Positions 1 to 5,687 of a stretch of 5,687 bases of DNA are shown piece by piece. The stretch lies in assembly GCA_030632765.1 (NCBI GenBank), contig DAOVUC010000120.1:1-5687 (forward strand), in the 5' to 3' direction. Source of the stretch: Candidatus Dadabacteria bacterium. Lineage in GTDB: Bacteria > Desulfobacterota_D > UBA1144 > Nemesobacterales > UBA2774. Each line of letters begins with the position of its first letter. The stretch's first letter is position 1. Position numbers and translations under genes: made by a program. The notes under the pieces were generated by a model. That model did no database searches and was not told where the DNA came from. It saw nothing but the letters and a program-made list of their open reading frames with translations.

Positions 1-374
1 ACATCTATAGCTATGTCTTTGTAATATATTTTAGGCTTTCCGGATTTCAACTTCACGAATTCCGTATCCGACTTCTTTAGTGGTAATATTTCAAAATTCC
101 CAACGCCGCTTGTTTGTAGAATGAGGGCATCGTATAGCGATATTGTGAGATACCGCTCAATATCTGAAAGCGATTCTTCAGATTGCTCTAATGAAAGCAT
201 TTGTTTTGAACTAAAAGGTATTAAAGCCATCTTGCCTACAAAATATTTTGACGGGGCTTGTGCAGTTTCCAAGCTTTTATTTTCTTGGGCCTCTGCAAAT
301 GGTGTTGATTTGTGTACGAGAACCAACGAAAGAATAAAGTGAGTTATTAGCCAGTATCGACTCGAAAATTCCAT
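1..374 (-). CDS. Exported protein of unknown function, 5' part only (runs off left edge)
   Basis: Reading the minus strand from the ATG at 374-372 gives 124 codons without a stop up to the window edge, so the 3' end is missing. The N-terminus looks like a Sec signal peptide: a charged start (MEFSSRYW), a hydrophobic stretch at about residues 8-20 and a likely signal peptidase site after residue 29 (FAEA before QEN). The mature part starts with a low-complexity linker, then a strand-like segment (VGKMALIPF, about 46-54), a helix-like segment with many Leu and acidic residues (about 62-85) and another strand (FEILPL, about 95-100). This strand-helix-strand order resembles small periplasmic alpha/beta domains of the CsgG/LpoB kind, but that is only an impression and I do not assign a family. 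No Shine-Dalgarno motif precedes the start. It is divergent from the EVE gene. The open frame, the signal peptide and the ordinary composition make it a better call than the antisense frame at 121-342. Confidence 0.72.
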   Translation of the reverse strand, partial: MEFSSRYWLITHFILSLVLVHKSTPFAEAQENKSLETAQAPSKYFVGKMALIPFSSKQMLSLEQSEESLSDIERYLTISLYDALILQTSGVGNFEILPLKKSDTEFVKLKSGKPKIYYKDIAID

Positions 375-429
375 TTGTCTATAAATATACAGGAATATCA
401 GATTAGAGAAAGAAAGAATATCAATCCAT

Positions 430-457
430 TTGAAAATTGTGGGTTATCGTTGATAAT
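430..457 (+). promoter_or_regulatory. Putative sigma-70-type promoter of the EVE-domain gene
   Basis: TTGAAA at 430-435 and GATAAT at 452-457 each match the sigma-70 consensus at five of six positions and are separated by 16 bases. The expected transcription start lies about seven bases after the -10 box, at or next to the ATG at 465. The message would then be leaderless or nearly so, which would fit the lack of a ribosome binding site. AT-rich spacers give such matches by chance, so this stays tentative. Confidence 0.4.
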
Positions 458-464
458 AAATTAT

Positions 465-872
465 ATGAACTACTGGCTTGTTAAATCTGAACCGAATACA
501 TATTCCTGGGATGATCTGGTTAAGGACGGCCGGACTTACTGGGACGGCGTTAGGAACTACCAGGCGAGAAATAATCTCAAGTCCATGAAAAAAGGGGATT
601 TGGTTCTATATTATCACAGCAACGAAGGCAAGGAAGTCGTGGGTATAGCTAAGGTTATAAAAGAATTTTATCAAGACCCGACGATTGACGATGACGACAG
701 ATGGGTCGTGGTCGATATAGAGCCGGTCAATAAACTAAATAACCCCGTTTCACTTTCGGATATTAAAAATGACAAACGCCTAGAAAAGGTCCCTCTTGTT
801 ACACACAGCAGATTATCCGTAATGCCCGTCTTAAAAAAAGATTTTGAAACCATAATCAAAATGGGTAAATAG
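465..872 (+). CDS. EVE domain-containing protein (THYN1-like, PUA superfamily)
   Basis: The 135-residue product is essentially one EVE domain. Family hallmarks are the N-terminal YWLVKSEP (residues 3-10), the WDGVRNYQARNN block (26-37), the strand GDLVLYYHS (44-52) followed by VVGIAKV, the RWVVVDIEPV strand, and HSRLSVMPV near the C-terminus. EVE domains are related to YTH and PUA folds and are thought to bind modified bases in RNA or DNA through an aromatic pocket; the bacterial role is not settled. The frame is open upstream to a TTG at 375, but I chose the ATG at 465 because homologues begin right at M-x-YWLVKSEP and the upstream 30 codons look unrelated. There is no clear Shine-Dalgarno motif; a promoter-like pair ends eight bases upstream. 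It stands alone, divergent from the exported-protein gene and convergent with the IPTL-CTERM gene, so the context does not suggest a partner. It ends with TAG. Confidence 0.9.
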   Translation: MNYWLVKSEPNTYSWDDLVKDGRTYWDGVRNYQARNNLKSMKKGDLVLYYHSNEGKEVVGIAKVIKEFYQDPTIDDDDRWVVVDIEPVNKLNNPVSLSDIKNDKRLEKVPLVTHSRLSVMPVLKKDFETIIKMGK

Positions 873-912
873 TTGTTTAATTTTCTCCCAGGGGGGACAG
901 TGGGTATCCGTT

Positions 913-937
913 ATTCCCGAACGTATTGATCGGGAAT
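913..937. repeat. Perfect 8-bp inverted repeat (hairpin) downstream of the EVE gene
   Basis: ATTCCCGA (913-920) pairs with TCGGGAAT (930-937) across a nine-base loop. It lies 40 bases after the EVE stop codon and could form a transcript-end hairpin, but there is no T-tract behind it. It more likely belongs to the repeat cluster that fills this gap. Confidence 0.5.
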
Positions 938-1042
938 CCATTCCTTGTCATTCTGAGGGAGAGAAATGACCGAAGAATCTCTCTTTTCCTGTCACTCTGA
1001 ACCATGTCCCGGACTCGATTCAGAATCTCATTTTTTAACCCG

Positions 1043-1100
1043 TTCACCCTGAGGTTCTCGCCTGTCTCGGCGTAGCTTTAGCGAAGCCGGGAAGGGTGAA
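1043..1100. repeat. Nested inverted repeat, REP-like
   Basis: TTCACCCT (1043-1050) is the exact reverse complement of AGGGTGAA (1093-1100). Inside, TCTCGGC (1065-1071) pairs with GCCGGGA (1086-1092) with one G-U pair, and the two stems are directly adjacent on the right side. A single-stranded form could fold into a long imperfect hairpin. There is no T-run on the downstream side in either direction, so a repeat element is a better call than a terminator. Confidence 0.45.
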
Positions 1101-1197
1101 ATCCTAAATACTCCGTCCTTCTATTTAACACGGAACAAATCCGAGCGAGCGCAGGATCACCCCTTCCTAAAATTACTAAAGCGACTTACCTAAGCAC

Positions 1198-1216
1198 ATC
1201 CTGCATCCTGCATCAT
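1198..1216. repeat. Short tandem repeat ATCCTGC next to the IPTL-CTERM gene end
   Basis: ATCCTGC occurs twice in a row (1198-1204 and 1205-1211), followed by a partial third copy (ATC), and abuts the stop codon of the minus-strand gene. The reverse complement GCAGGAT sits at 1151-1157, so either copy could pair with it in the 3' untranslated region of that gene. Confidence 0.5.
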
Positions 1217-1312
1217 TTAAGCAGCCGCCTTCCTCCTCCTCATAACCATAAATCCTACTATCCCCAAAATTGCTGCCATTGCTATAAGACCCCATTGGGA
1301 AAGGGTGGGAAC
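1217..1312 (-). other. IPTL-CTERM sorting tail separated from its gene by the TGA
   Basis: These codons encode VPTLSQWG, a transmembrane helix rich in Ile, Ala and Gly, a basic RRRK patch and three alanines, then TAA. The order motif, helix, basic end is the tripartite layout of exosortase substrates. The motif is a near-exact match to IPTLxxWG. No exosortase gene is within the window; in known genomes the enzyme is usually encoded elsewhere. Confidence 0.85.
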
Positions 1313-2038
1313 TGTAGAAACAGCTATTCCTCCTTGCACACTCACGTTATCGAGCTGGCAAAAAGCAGGTCATGTAAAGGTCTGTAAAACAAACCAGTCG
1401 AAACTAATCCTGACCGGCTGGTCGGCAAATGCGCTCACGTCTACAACGCCAGTTAGATTGCCTCCGCTATCAGGGATAGCGGTTGTCCCCGCGGCTGCAG
1501 TAAAAATGAGGTCGGATTGAAGCAGCGCTCCTCCGCCTGACTCTTCAATATTAACTGAAAATGTCCTGTCTTCTGACGCGCCAAATTCGAACAACTCCCA
1601 GGCGCAACGGTAATCAAACGTTAAATTAGTTGAACCTGCAGGGAGTGCTACATCCTGTGCTATTCTTATAGTTCCGGGTCCGTCGCCGTCAAATCCGTTT
1701 AAAGTTGCCCAGACTCCCTGTGTTGGGTCGCTAAGGAAAAAACCAAAATTATCAGTGTTATCTTGATCAATCCCGGCTCCTCCAACTTGTAAAGGCAAAA
1801 AAGGCTCTGTTAAATCCTGAGTCACCCAGCTTGTAAAATCCCCTGTCTCAAATCCACAGTTGTTAATAGGGTTCTGAGGCACAAGCTCGCAGTCCTGAGC
1901 ATACGCGTTTGTTTGGCTCTGAGGCAGAAACAGGCCCCCGACAATCAGAACAATAAGAGACAGACGAAGAAATAGTGTAGAAAGCTTCTTTGAAACGAAA
2001 CCAGATTCAGAAGAATCTGTTATATAACTCTTTATCAT
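1217..2038 (-). pseudogene. Exported IPTL-CTERM (exosortase H type) surface protein, interrupted by an in-frame TGA
   Basis: Reading the minus strand from the ATG at 2038 gives 222 codons, a TGA at 1372-1370, and then, in the same frame, 50 further sense codons and a TAA (1219-1217). The protein starts with a long signal peptide (hydrophobic core about residues 22-38, cleavage likely after AYA at 47). The mature part begins with a short Cys-containing segment and NNCGFETGDFTSW (59-71), a motif common at the start of beta-sandwich domains in PEP-CTERM-type secreted proteins, and continues as Gly-, Asp- and Thr-rich strands. After the TGA come CQLDNVSV, VPTLSQWG (243-250), a hydrophobic helix (251-266) and RRRK (267-270). 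This is the IPTLxxWG sorting tail recognised by exosortase H. With normal decoding the product loses tail and anchor and would be released rather than sorted. The tail is otherwise intact, so the lesion looks recent: one base change from GGA (Gly) would explain it. A consensus error or readthrough is also possible. Function of the main domain is unknown. Confidence 0.85.
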
Positions 2039-2045
2039 TTTCCAT

Positions 2046-2051
2046 CCTCCT
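2046..2051 (-). promoter_or_regulatory. Shine-Dalgarno site of the IPTL-CTERM gene
   Basis: The minus strand reads AGGAGG here, seven bases before the ATG at 2038. It is the only consensus ribosome binding site in front of any gene in the window, and it fixes the start codon despite the unusually long N-terminal region of the signal peptide. Confidence 0.8.
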
Positions 2052-2238
2052 ACTATTAAATAAAAATTACTAGCAACAGAAATCTAATGATTAGGCAAGA
2101 CATTTCAATATATCTTGCTCTCTTATCTCTACAGATTCTTAATGGGAGGAATATAAAGTTGCGCTAAATCTGATTGTAATGACCTTCAGCTTTTCCAGTC
2201 CTTATTAATTAATCATGAATTGATGTTATTCTCCTTAT

Positions 2239-2913
2239 ATGAATCCCGCTCGTTCCCCCGGATCATCAGAAGGCAATGGTCATGATAAATACGTTGAAAG
2301 ACGCTGGGACATGGTGGAAAATCAGATTGTCTCAAGAGGGATTAAGAACGCCAGAGTAATTGAGGCAATGCTAAAAGTTAAGAGGCATCTATTCGTCCCG
2401 GAGAACTATATCGATTCCGCTTATAGTGACAAACCTATCCCTATAGAAAAGAGACAAACAGTGTCTCAGCCATACATGGTCGCTCTTATGACCGAGCTTT
2501 TGAGCCCAGCCCCCGGCAAGAAAATTCTGGAAATCGGTACCGGCTCAGGCTACCAGTCAGCTGTCCTTGCTGAGACAGGTTGTGATCTGTATACAATTGA
2601 AATAATTGAAGATATTGCTGTAGCAGCCCGCAAAACATTAGAAAAGTTAGGATATTTGAATATCAAATACAAAGTGGGCGACGGCTATAAAGGGTGGGAA
2701 GAGAATGCTCCTTTCGAGGGTATAATTGTGACTGCGGCGCCCCTTGATATACCTGATAAACTAATAGAGCAGCTCTCCACTGACGGGAAAATGGTCATAC
2801 CGGTGGGCGATATGAGTCAAGATCTCTTTTTAATTGAAAATACCAGCGAAGGAGTAAAGAGAAAAAAAATCACTTCTGTGCGTTTCGTACCTATGACTCA
2901 GCCATCAAACTAG
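2239..2913 (+). CDS. pcm: Protein-L-isoaspartate O-methyltransferase
   Basis: This enzyme transfers a methyl group from S-adenosylmethionine to isoaspartyl residues in aged proteins and so starts their repair to normal aspartyl bonds; it is cytosolic. The 224 residues match the family length. Visible motifs: MVENQIVSRGI near residue 25, RHLFVP, TVSQPYMVA (74-82, active-site loop with S76), the SAM-binding motif I EIGTGSGYQS (98-107), the acidic ribose-binding strand YTIEI about 20 residues later, GDGYKGW, the VTAAP strand and the C-terminal VRFVPM. The start at 2239 is the first ATG after an in-frame stop at 2221-2223. A later ATG at 2311 would remove a poorly conserved 24-residue extension and cannot be excluded, as neither start has a Shine-Dalgarno sequence. 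One oddity is MTQ at the end, where the family usually has a Thr-Gly pair. The gene is followed after 82 bases by rng on the same strand. Confidence 0.95.
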   Translation: MNPARSPGSSEGNGHDKYVERRWDMVENQIVSRGIKNARVIEAMLKVKRHLFVPENYIDSAYSDKPIPIEKRQTVSQPYMVALMTELLSPAPGKKILEIGTGSGYQSAVLAETGCDLYTIEIIEDIAVAARKTLEKLGYLNIKYKVGDGYKGWEENAPFEGIIVTAAPLDIPDKLIEQLSTDGKMVIPVGDMSQDLFLIENTSEGVKRKKITSVRFVPMTQPSN

Positions 2914-2915
2914 AG

Positions 2916-2940
2916 ATAAGCTTTCATATATATAGCTTAT
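2916..2940. repeat. Inverted repeat between pcm and rng
   Basis: ATAAGCT (2916-2922) is an exact reverse complement of AGCTTAT (2934-2940) with an 11-base loop, directly behind the pcm stop codon. The stem is AT-rich and no T-run follows, so it would be at most a weak terminator or a 3'-end stabiliser. Confidence 0.35.
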
Positions 2941-2995
2941 AGTCTATAATTACAACCTAAAATCGAGATTTTGTTAAAAAGTTTTCAATAATCCC

Positions 2996-4489
2996 ATGGA
3001 CAATCAAATTTTAATAAACTTAACGTTCAACGAAACCAGAGTTGCGGTTATGGAAAATGGTTCGGTTGCTGAGCTATATATTGAGAGAAAGACTAAACCA
3101 CGCATAGTCGGGAATATATATAAAGGTAAAGTGGGAAAAGTCGTCCCGGGGATGCAGGCCGCCTTTATAGATATTGGGATGGACAAAGCCGGATTTATCT
3201 CTGTCGAAGATGTGCAGGAAGACTCTCTATATGAGTTTTTTCTTGAGAACGGGGAAGAGGATAGTGCTCAATATGTTCATAAACAACAAAAAAATCTGAT
3301 CCAGGACATTTTAAGAGAGGGGCAGAATGTCCTAGTTCAAGTGTTAAAGGAATCTGTTGGAGGCAAAGGGGCAAAGCTATCATCTTATGTTGCTATTCCC
3401 GGAAAGTATTTGGTGCTGTTAGGCACCATAGATATAGTCGGGATATCCCGAAAAATTGAAGATAAGGAAGAAAGAGAGAGATTAAGTGAATCTATTAAGA
3501 AGCTAAAACCTGAAGGGGCCGGGTTAATTGCAAGAACCGCGAGTGCGGGAGTCTCCGAGGAAGAACTTGCAAATGATCTCAAGGAGCTTCTTTCTGTATG
3601 GGAATATGTTAAAAAAGCTAATGAAGAAAAGAGTGGACCCTCGTTAATTTATGAAGAACCTAAACTTTACATTAAAGCCGCTAGGGATTTTGTTTCGACC
3701 AAAGTTAATAAGATACTAGTAGATTCAGATAGTGCGTATAGCGACATCAAGGACTATTTAAAGCGCAATTTCCCTGATTCTAATTTGGATGTGGAGTTGT
3801 ATAAAGATCCTGTCCCCTTGTTCTTAAAATACGGGGTTGAAAACGACATAAAAAAGATATTCAAGAAAAAAGTATGGCTTAAATCAGGCGGGCATATCAT
3901 AATTGAGGAAGCGGAAGGGCTGACTGTAGTGGATGTGAATACAGGTAGATATCAAAGTGGCAAAGACCCAGAGGAAACTATCTATAACATAAATGTAGAG
4001 GCCGCTATAGAAATAGTGAGACAAATAAGATTAAGAAACTTAGTTGGGATAATAGTAATGGATTTTATAGATCTAAAAAACCGCCAGCTCAGAGATGGAG
4101 TATCTGAGGTTTTTGTAGAGGCTCTTAAACATGATAGAGCGAGATCTGTTGTAATCGAAATGTCTTCATTCGGAGTTATCCAAATGACCCGCCAGCGCCT
4201 GAGAGAAAGTATTTTAAAAGAACTTGCGGAACCTTGTTTTTGTTGTGAAGGCATAGGCTATCTAAAATCTGTAAACACTATTTCTTATGAAATCATTAGG
4301 GATATCAAAAGACGACTGAGTAGACCTGTGAATAAAAAGATCACTGTACAGGCAAACCCGGTTGTAATTAAGAGCTTATTAGATTCAGAAAAAGATAATC
4401 TGAAACTCCTTGAGGAAGAATACGGTTTAGAGATTGAATATCTTACCGTAGAAGGAAAAATAGAAAGATATAAGTTAATAGCGGAATAA
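2996..4489 (+). CDS. rng: Ribonuclease G (RNase E/G family endoribonuclease)
   Basis: This is a single-strand-specific endoribonuclease that in known bacteria trims the 5' end of 16S rRNA and starts mRNA decay. Its 497 residues equal the RNase G length; the long C-terminal degradosome scaffold of RNase E is absent. In order: an N-terminal strand region (ILINLTFNETRVAV), the S1 RNA-binding domain with GNIYKGKVGKVVPGMQAAFIDIG (about 39-61), the 5'-monophosphate sensor residues R180 and T181 (IART), the DNase I-like catalytic domain with metal ligands D313 (VVDVNTG) and D356 (MDFIDL), 43 residues apart exactly as D303 and D346 in E. coli RNase E, the SFGVIQMTRQRLRES block, and the zinc-link cysteines C414 and C417. 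The sequence between the zinc-link cysteines is CFCC, with an extra Cys at 416. The ATG at 2996 aligns with the family N-terminus although no Shine-Dalgarno motif precedes it. All key residues are present, so the enzyme should be active. Confidence 0.95.
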   Translation: MDNQILINLTFNETRVAVMENGSVAELYIERKTKPRIVGNIYKGKVGKVVPGMQAAFIDIGMDKAGFISVEDVQEDSLYEFFLENGEEDSAQYVHKQQKNLIQDILREGQNVLVQVLKESVGGKGAKLSSYVAIPGKYLVLLGTIDIVGISRKIEDKEERERLSESIKKLKPEGAGLIARTASAGVSEEELANDLKELLSVWEYVKKANEEKSGPSLIYEEPKLYIKAARDFVSTKVNKILVDSDSAYSDIKDYLKRNFPDSNLDVELYKDPVPLFLKYGVENDIKKIFKKKVWLKSGGHIIIEEAEGLTVVDVNTGRYQSGKDPEETIYNINVEAAIEIVRQIRLRNLVGIIVMDFIDLKNRQLRDGVSEVFVEALKHDRARSVVIEMSSFGVIQMTRQRLRESILKELAEPCFCCEGIGYLKSVNTISYEIIRDIKRRLSRPVNKKITVQANPVVIKSLLDSEKDNLKLLEEEYGLEIEYLTVEGKIERYKLIAE

Positions 4490-4633
4490 GCTGATTCCTG
4501 TTTTTCTTACAACATATAAACCCTATAAAGTAAGGTTTCCTGTCATTTCTTAAATTAGTCCAGCCTTGAAATAGATTGAGATATCGTTACCCTTTAAATT
4601 AGTTCTTATAAATTCGGATTTAACCATTCTAAA

Positions 4634-5332
4634 ATGTCTAAAGGAAACTCTAAAAGGCATATAAAACTTCTCCTCAAAAACCTTTGCAAGTATTACCAGG
4701 AAGCCGGGGGCAAAATTGATATTCTTGACAATATTGATGCTGAGTTTTATCAAGGTGAGGTTGTCGCATTAGTAGGAAAGAGTGGAACGGGTAAGACTAC
4801 GCTGCTTAATCTCATATCGGGCATTGATAATCCCGATAGCGGTGAAGTCTGGATTGGCGAGACCCTTATTACAGGCCTTTCAGAAGATCAGCTAACTTTG
4901 ATCAGACGGAACCAGGTCGGGATAGTTTTTCAGTTCTTCAACCTTATTCCTACTCTAAGCGTAATTGAAAATGTAGCTCTCCCAAGTGAATTAAATAGAT
5001 TAGGCAGTAACAAGAGCCGGCTTCGTGCTCAACAATTGTTGGAAAGAGTTAATCTGGGCGACAGATTGAATTCTTACCCTGACGTCCTCTCGGGCGGGGA
5101 GCAGCAAAGAGTAGCAATAGCACGCGCCCTTATCAACGATCCGGATTTAATTCTGGCCGATGAACCTACCGGGAATCTAGACGATGAGACCGCTAAAGAA
5201 ATACTGGACTTACTTCTCAGCGTTGCTCGGGAAACAGGTAAGACGATGATAATAGCTACTCATAGTCTCGAGATAATAAATTACGCAGACCAGGTTTATA
5301 CAATTCATAACGGCAAGCTGTTTTCTGAATAA
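4634..5332 (+). CDS. ABC transporter ATP-binding protein, LolD/MacB type
   Basis: This is the cytosolic ATPase of an ABC system, 232 residues long as usual for the LolD/MacB/FtsE group. All catalytic elements are present: Walker [10 protein letters not shown] (48-56), Q-loop Q100 in [17 protein letters not shown], the signature LSGGEQQR (152-159), Walker B LILADEP with D176 and E177, the D-loop after GNLDD, and the switch histidine H210 (ATHS). The sequence [16 protein letters not shown] and DEPTGNLD are typical of this group, whose members drive permeases that extract or move lipids, lipoproteins, peptides or drugs across the periplasm rather than import small solutes. It is followed after 23 bases by a matching permease, so the two are surely one transcription unit. 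The substrate cannot be read from the sequence, and I do not give a gene symbol because lolD, macB and ybbA cannot be told apart here. There is no Shine-Dalgarno motif before the ATG. Confidence 0.93.
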   Translation: MSKGNSKRHIKLLLKNLCKYYQEAGGKIDILDNIDAEFYQGEVVALVGKSGTGKTTLLNLISGIDNPDSGEVWIGETLITGLSEDQLTLIRRNQVGIVFQFFNLIPTLSVIENVALPSELNRLGSNKSRLRAQQLLERVNLGDRLNSYPDVLSGGEQQRVAIARALINDPDLILADEPTGNLDDETAKEILDLLLSVARETGKTMIIATHSLEIINYADQVYTIHNGKLFSE

Positions 5333-5355
5333 TGTAATGTTGGCGGTTACTTAAT

Positions 5356-5687
5356 ATGAATTATCCACTCATCCTTGTCAGTATCGGCTATATCAGAAAG
5401 CACATACTACAGAACCTTCTCCTGGTTATTGGAATTGCGTTCGGTGTGGCTTTGGTGGTATCCGTAGATATTGCAAATCAAAGTGCAAGCCGCTCATTCA
5501 CTCTTTCTAAAGAGATGCTGTCAACTAAGAGCACGCACCGGATATCAGGCGCATACTCTGATTTTGACGAAAAAATATATAACGATGTCAAACTTAATTT
5601 AGGTATTCGTAATATAGCCCCCATTGTTGAGGATTATGTAAATATAGTAGAGCTTGGCGGCAGGGCTGTACGTCTTTTAGGAATTGA
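5356..5687 (+). CDS. FtsX/MacB-like ABC transporter permease, N-terminal part (runs off right edge)
   Basis: The frame is open from the ATG at 5356 to the window end (110 codons plus two bases). It starts with a short cytosolic segment and a first transmembrane helix (LLLVIGIAFGVALVVSVDIA, about residues 21-40), followed by ANQSASRSF and a periplasmic region with THRISG and an alternating strand pattern (IAPIVEDYVNIVELGGRAVRLLGI). The helix followed by a small polar NxSAxxxF motif and then a large periplasmic domain is the layout of MacB_PCD/FtsX permeases. An in-frame stop at 5335-5337 and the lack of any other start codon in between fix the ATG. It works with the ATPase just upstream. Full-length members have four or more membrane helices, and the long variants have eight to ten; which type this is cannot be seen here. 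Confidence 0.88.
   Translation, partial: MNYPLILVSIGYIRKHILQNLLLVIGIAFGVALVVSVDIANQSASRSFTLSKEMLSTKSTHRISGAYSDFDEKIYNDVKLNLGIRNIAPIVEDYVNIVELGGRAVRLLGI

Larger units (their letters stand above)
873..1216. repeat. Gene-free convergent gap with degenerate repeats and inverted repeats
   Basis: No credible coding frame lies in these 344 bases between two convergent genes. Two imperfect direct copies can be seen: a TTCCT..GTCAyTCTGA head followed by AGAATCTC (head about 942-955, tail 974-981; second head about 986-1000, tail 1022-1029). A third, more diverged head, GTTCACCCTGAG, is at 1042-1053. Perfect inverted repeats are also present: ATTCCCGA 913-920 with TCGGGAAT 930-937; GTCATT 947-952 with AATGAC 965-970; TTCACCCT 1043-1050 with AGGGTGAA 1093-1100; GCAGGAT 1151-1157 with ATCCTGC at 1198-1204 and again at 1205-1211. 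Motifs of the form TCATTCTGAG...GAAGAATCTC are familiar as dispersed intergenic repeats in many environmental bacterial genomes, and the pattern here looks like decayed copies. None of the stems has a downstream T-run, so I do not call a standard terminator. Confidence 0.6.

Noticed and set aside
121..342. Plus-strand 73-codon frame
   Set aside because: It lies antisense to a longer open minus-strand frame with a clear signal peptide; its own product has no recognisable feature.
375..464. TTG start at 375 for the EVE gene
   Set aside because: The extra 30 residues do not resemble the family, which starts at M-x-YWLVKSEP, and the stretch holds promoter-like boxes.
1370..1372. Genome-wide recoding of TGA as Gly or Trp
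   Set aside because: The complete EVE, pcm, rng and ABC genes hold over a thousand sense codons without one in-frame TGA, whereas lineages that recode TGA use it often. A single case fits a mutation better.
1340..1372. Selenocysteine at the TGA with a bacterial SECIS
   Set aside because: Directly downstream I see only a weak 3-4 bp pairing (GCTC with GAGT), not a convincing SECIS hairpin, and IPTL-CTERM proteins are not known selenoproteins.
1305..1520. Plus-strand 71-codon frame over the TGA region
   Set aside because: It is antisense to the IPTL-CTERM gene, whose frame is supported by motifs on both sides of the TGA.
2039..2238. Search for genes or a clear promoter in the divergent spacer
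   Set aside because: No open frame of useful length was found and candidate boxes (for example TTGCTC with CTTAAT, 17 bases apart) match the consensus too poorly to annotate.
2959..2972. AAAAT-CGAG-ATTTT hairpin as a terminator before rng
   Set aside because: Only five A-T pairs and no following T-run; this is expected in AT-rich spacers.
1..5687. tRNA, rRNA, CRISPR array, insertion sequence or riboswitch
   Set aside because: No cloverleaf, no regularly spaced repeats, no transposase frame and no conserved leader structure was seen on either strand.

Overview
The window looks like a chromosomal stretch from a Gram-negative bacterium. The signs are two exported proteins with Sec-type signal peptides, one of them carrying the remains of an IPTL-CTERM sorting tail (a signal served by exosortase H in outer-membrane bacteria), together with an RNase E/G family nuclease, a protein repair methyltransferase and a LolD/MacB-type ABC module. 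Base composition is moderately AT-rich. A deltaproteobacterial or related environmental lineage is my best guess, but this is inference and no taxonomic marker gene is present.

Layout from left to right: (1) the 5' part of a minus-strand gene for an unidentified exported protein, starting at 374 and running off the left edge; (2) divergent from it, a small EVE-domain protein (465-872); (3) a 344-base convergent gap (873-1216) with no gene but with degenerate repeats and several perfect inverted repeats; (4) a minus-strand gene for an exported, exosortase-sorted protein (1217-2038), interrupted by one in-frame TGA at 1370-1372 that cuts off the membrane and sorting tail; (5) a 200-base divergent spacer; (6) a plus-strand run of housekeeping genes: pcm (2239-2913), rng (2996-4489), an ABC ATPase (4634-5332) and, 23 bases further, the start of its FtsX/MacB-like permease (5356 to the right edge).

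Functionally this is a mixed neighbourhood. Pcm repairs isoaspartyl damage in proteins, RNase G processes rRNA and mRNA, and the ABC ATPase plus permease form one membrane machine acting on an unknown envelope substrate. The EVE protein probably binds a modified nucleotide in RNA or DNA. Only the last pair is tightly coupled by spacing and function.

I do not see a new multi-gene system here. The best items for a second look are the clean single-codon interruption of the IPTL-CTERM gene, the lack of Shine-Dalgarno sequences at all starts except that one (with a possible leaderless promoter at the EVE gene), and the repeat-filled convergent gap.
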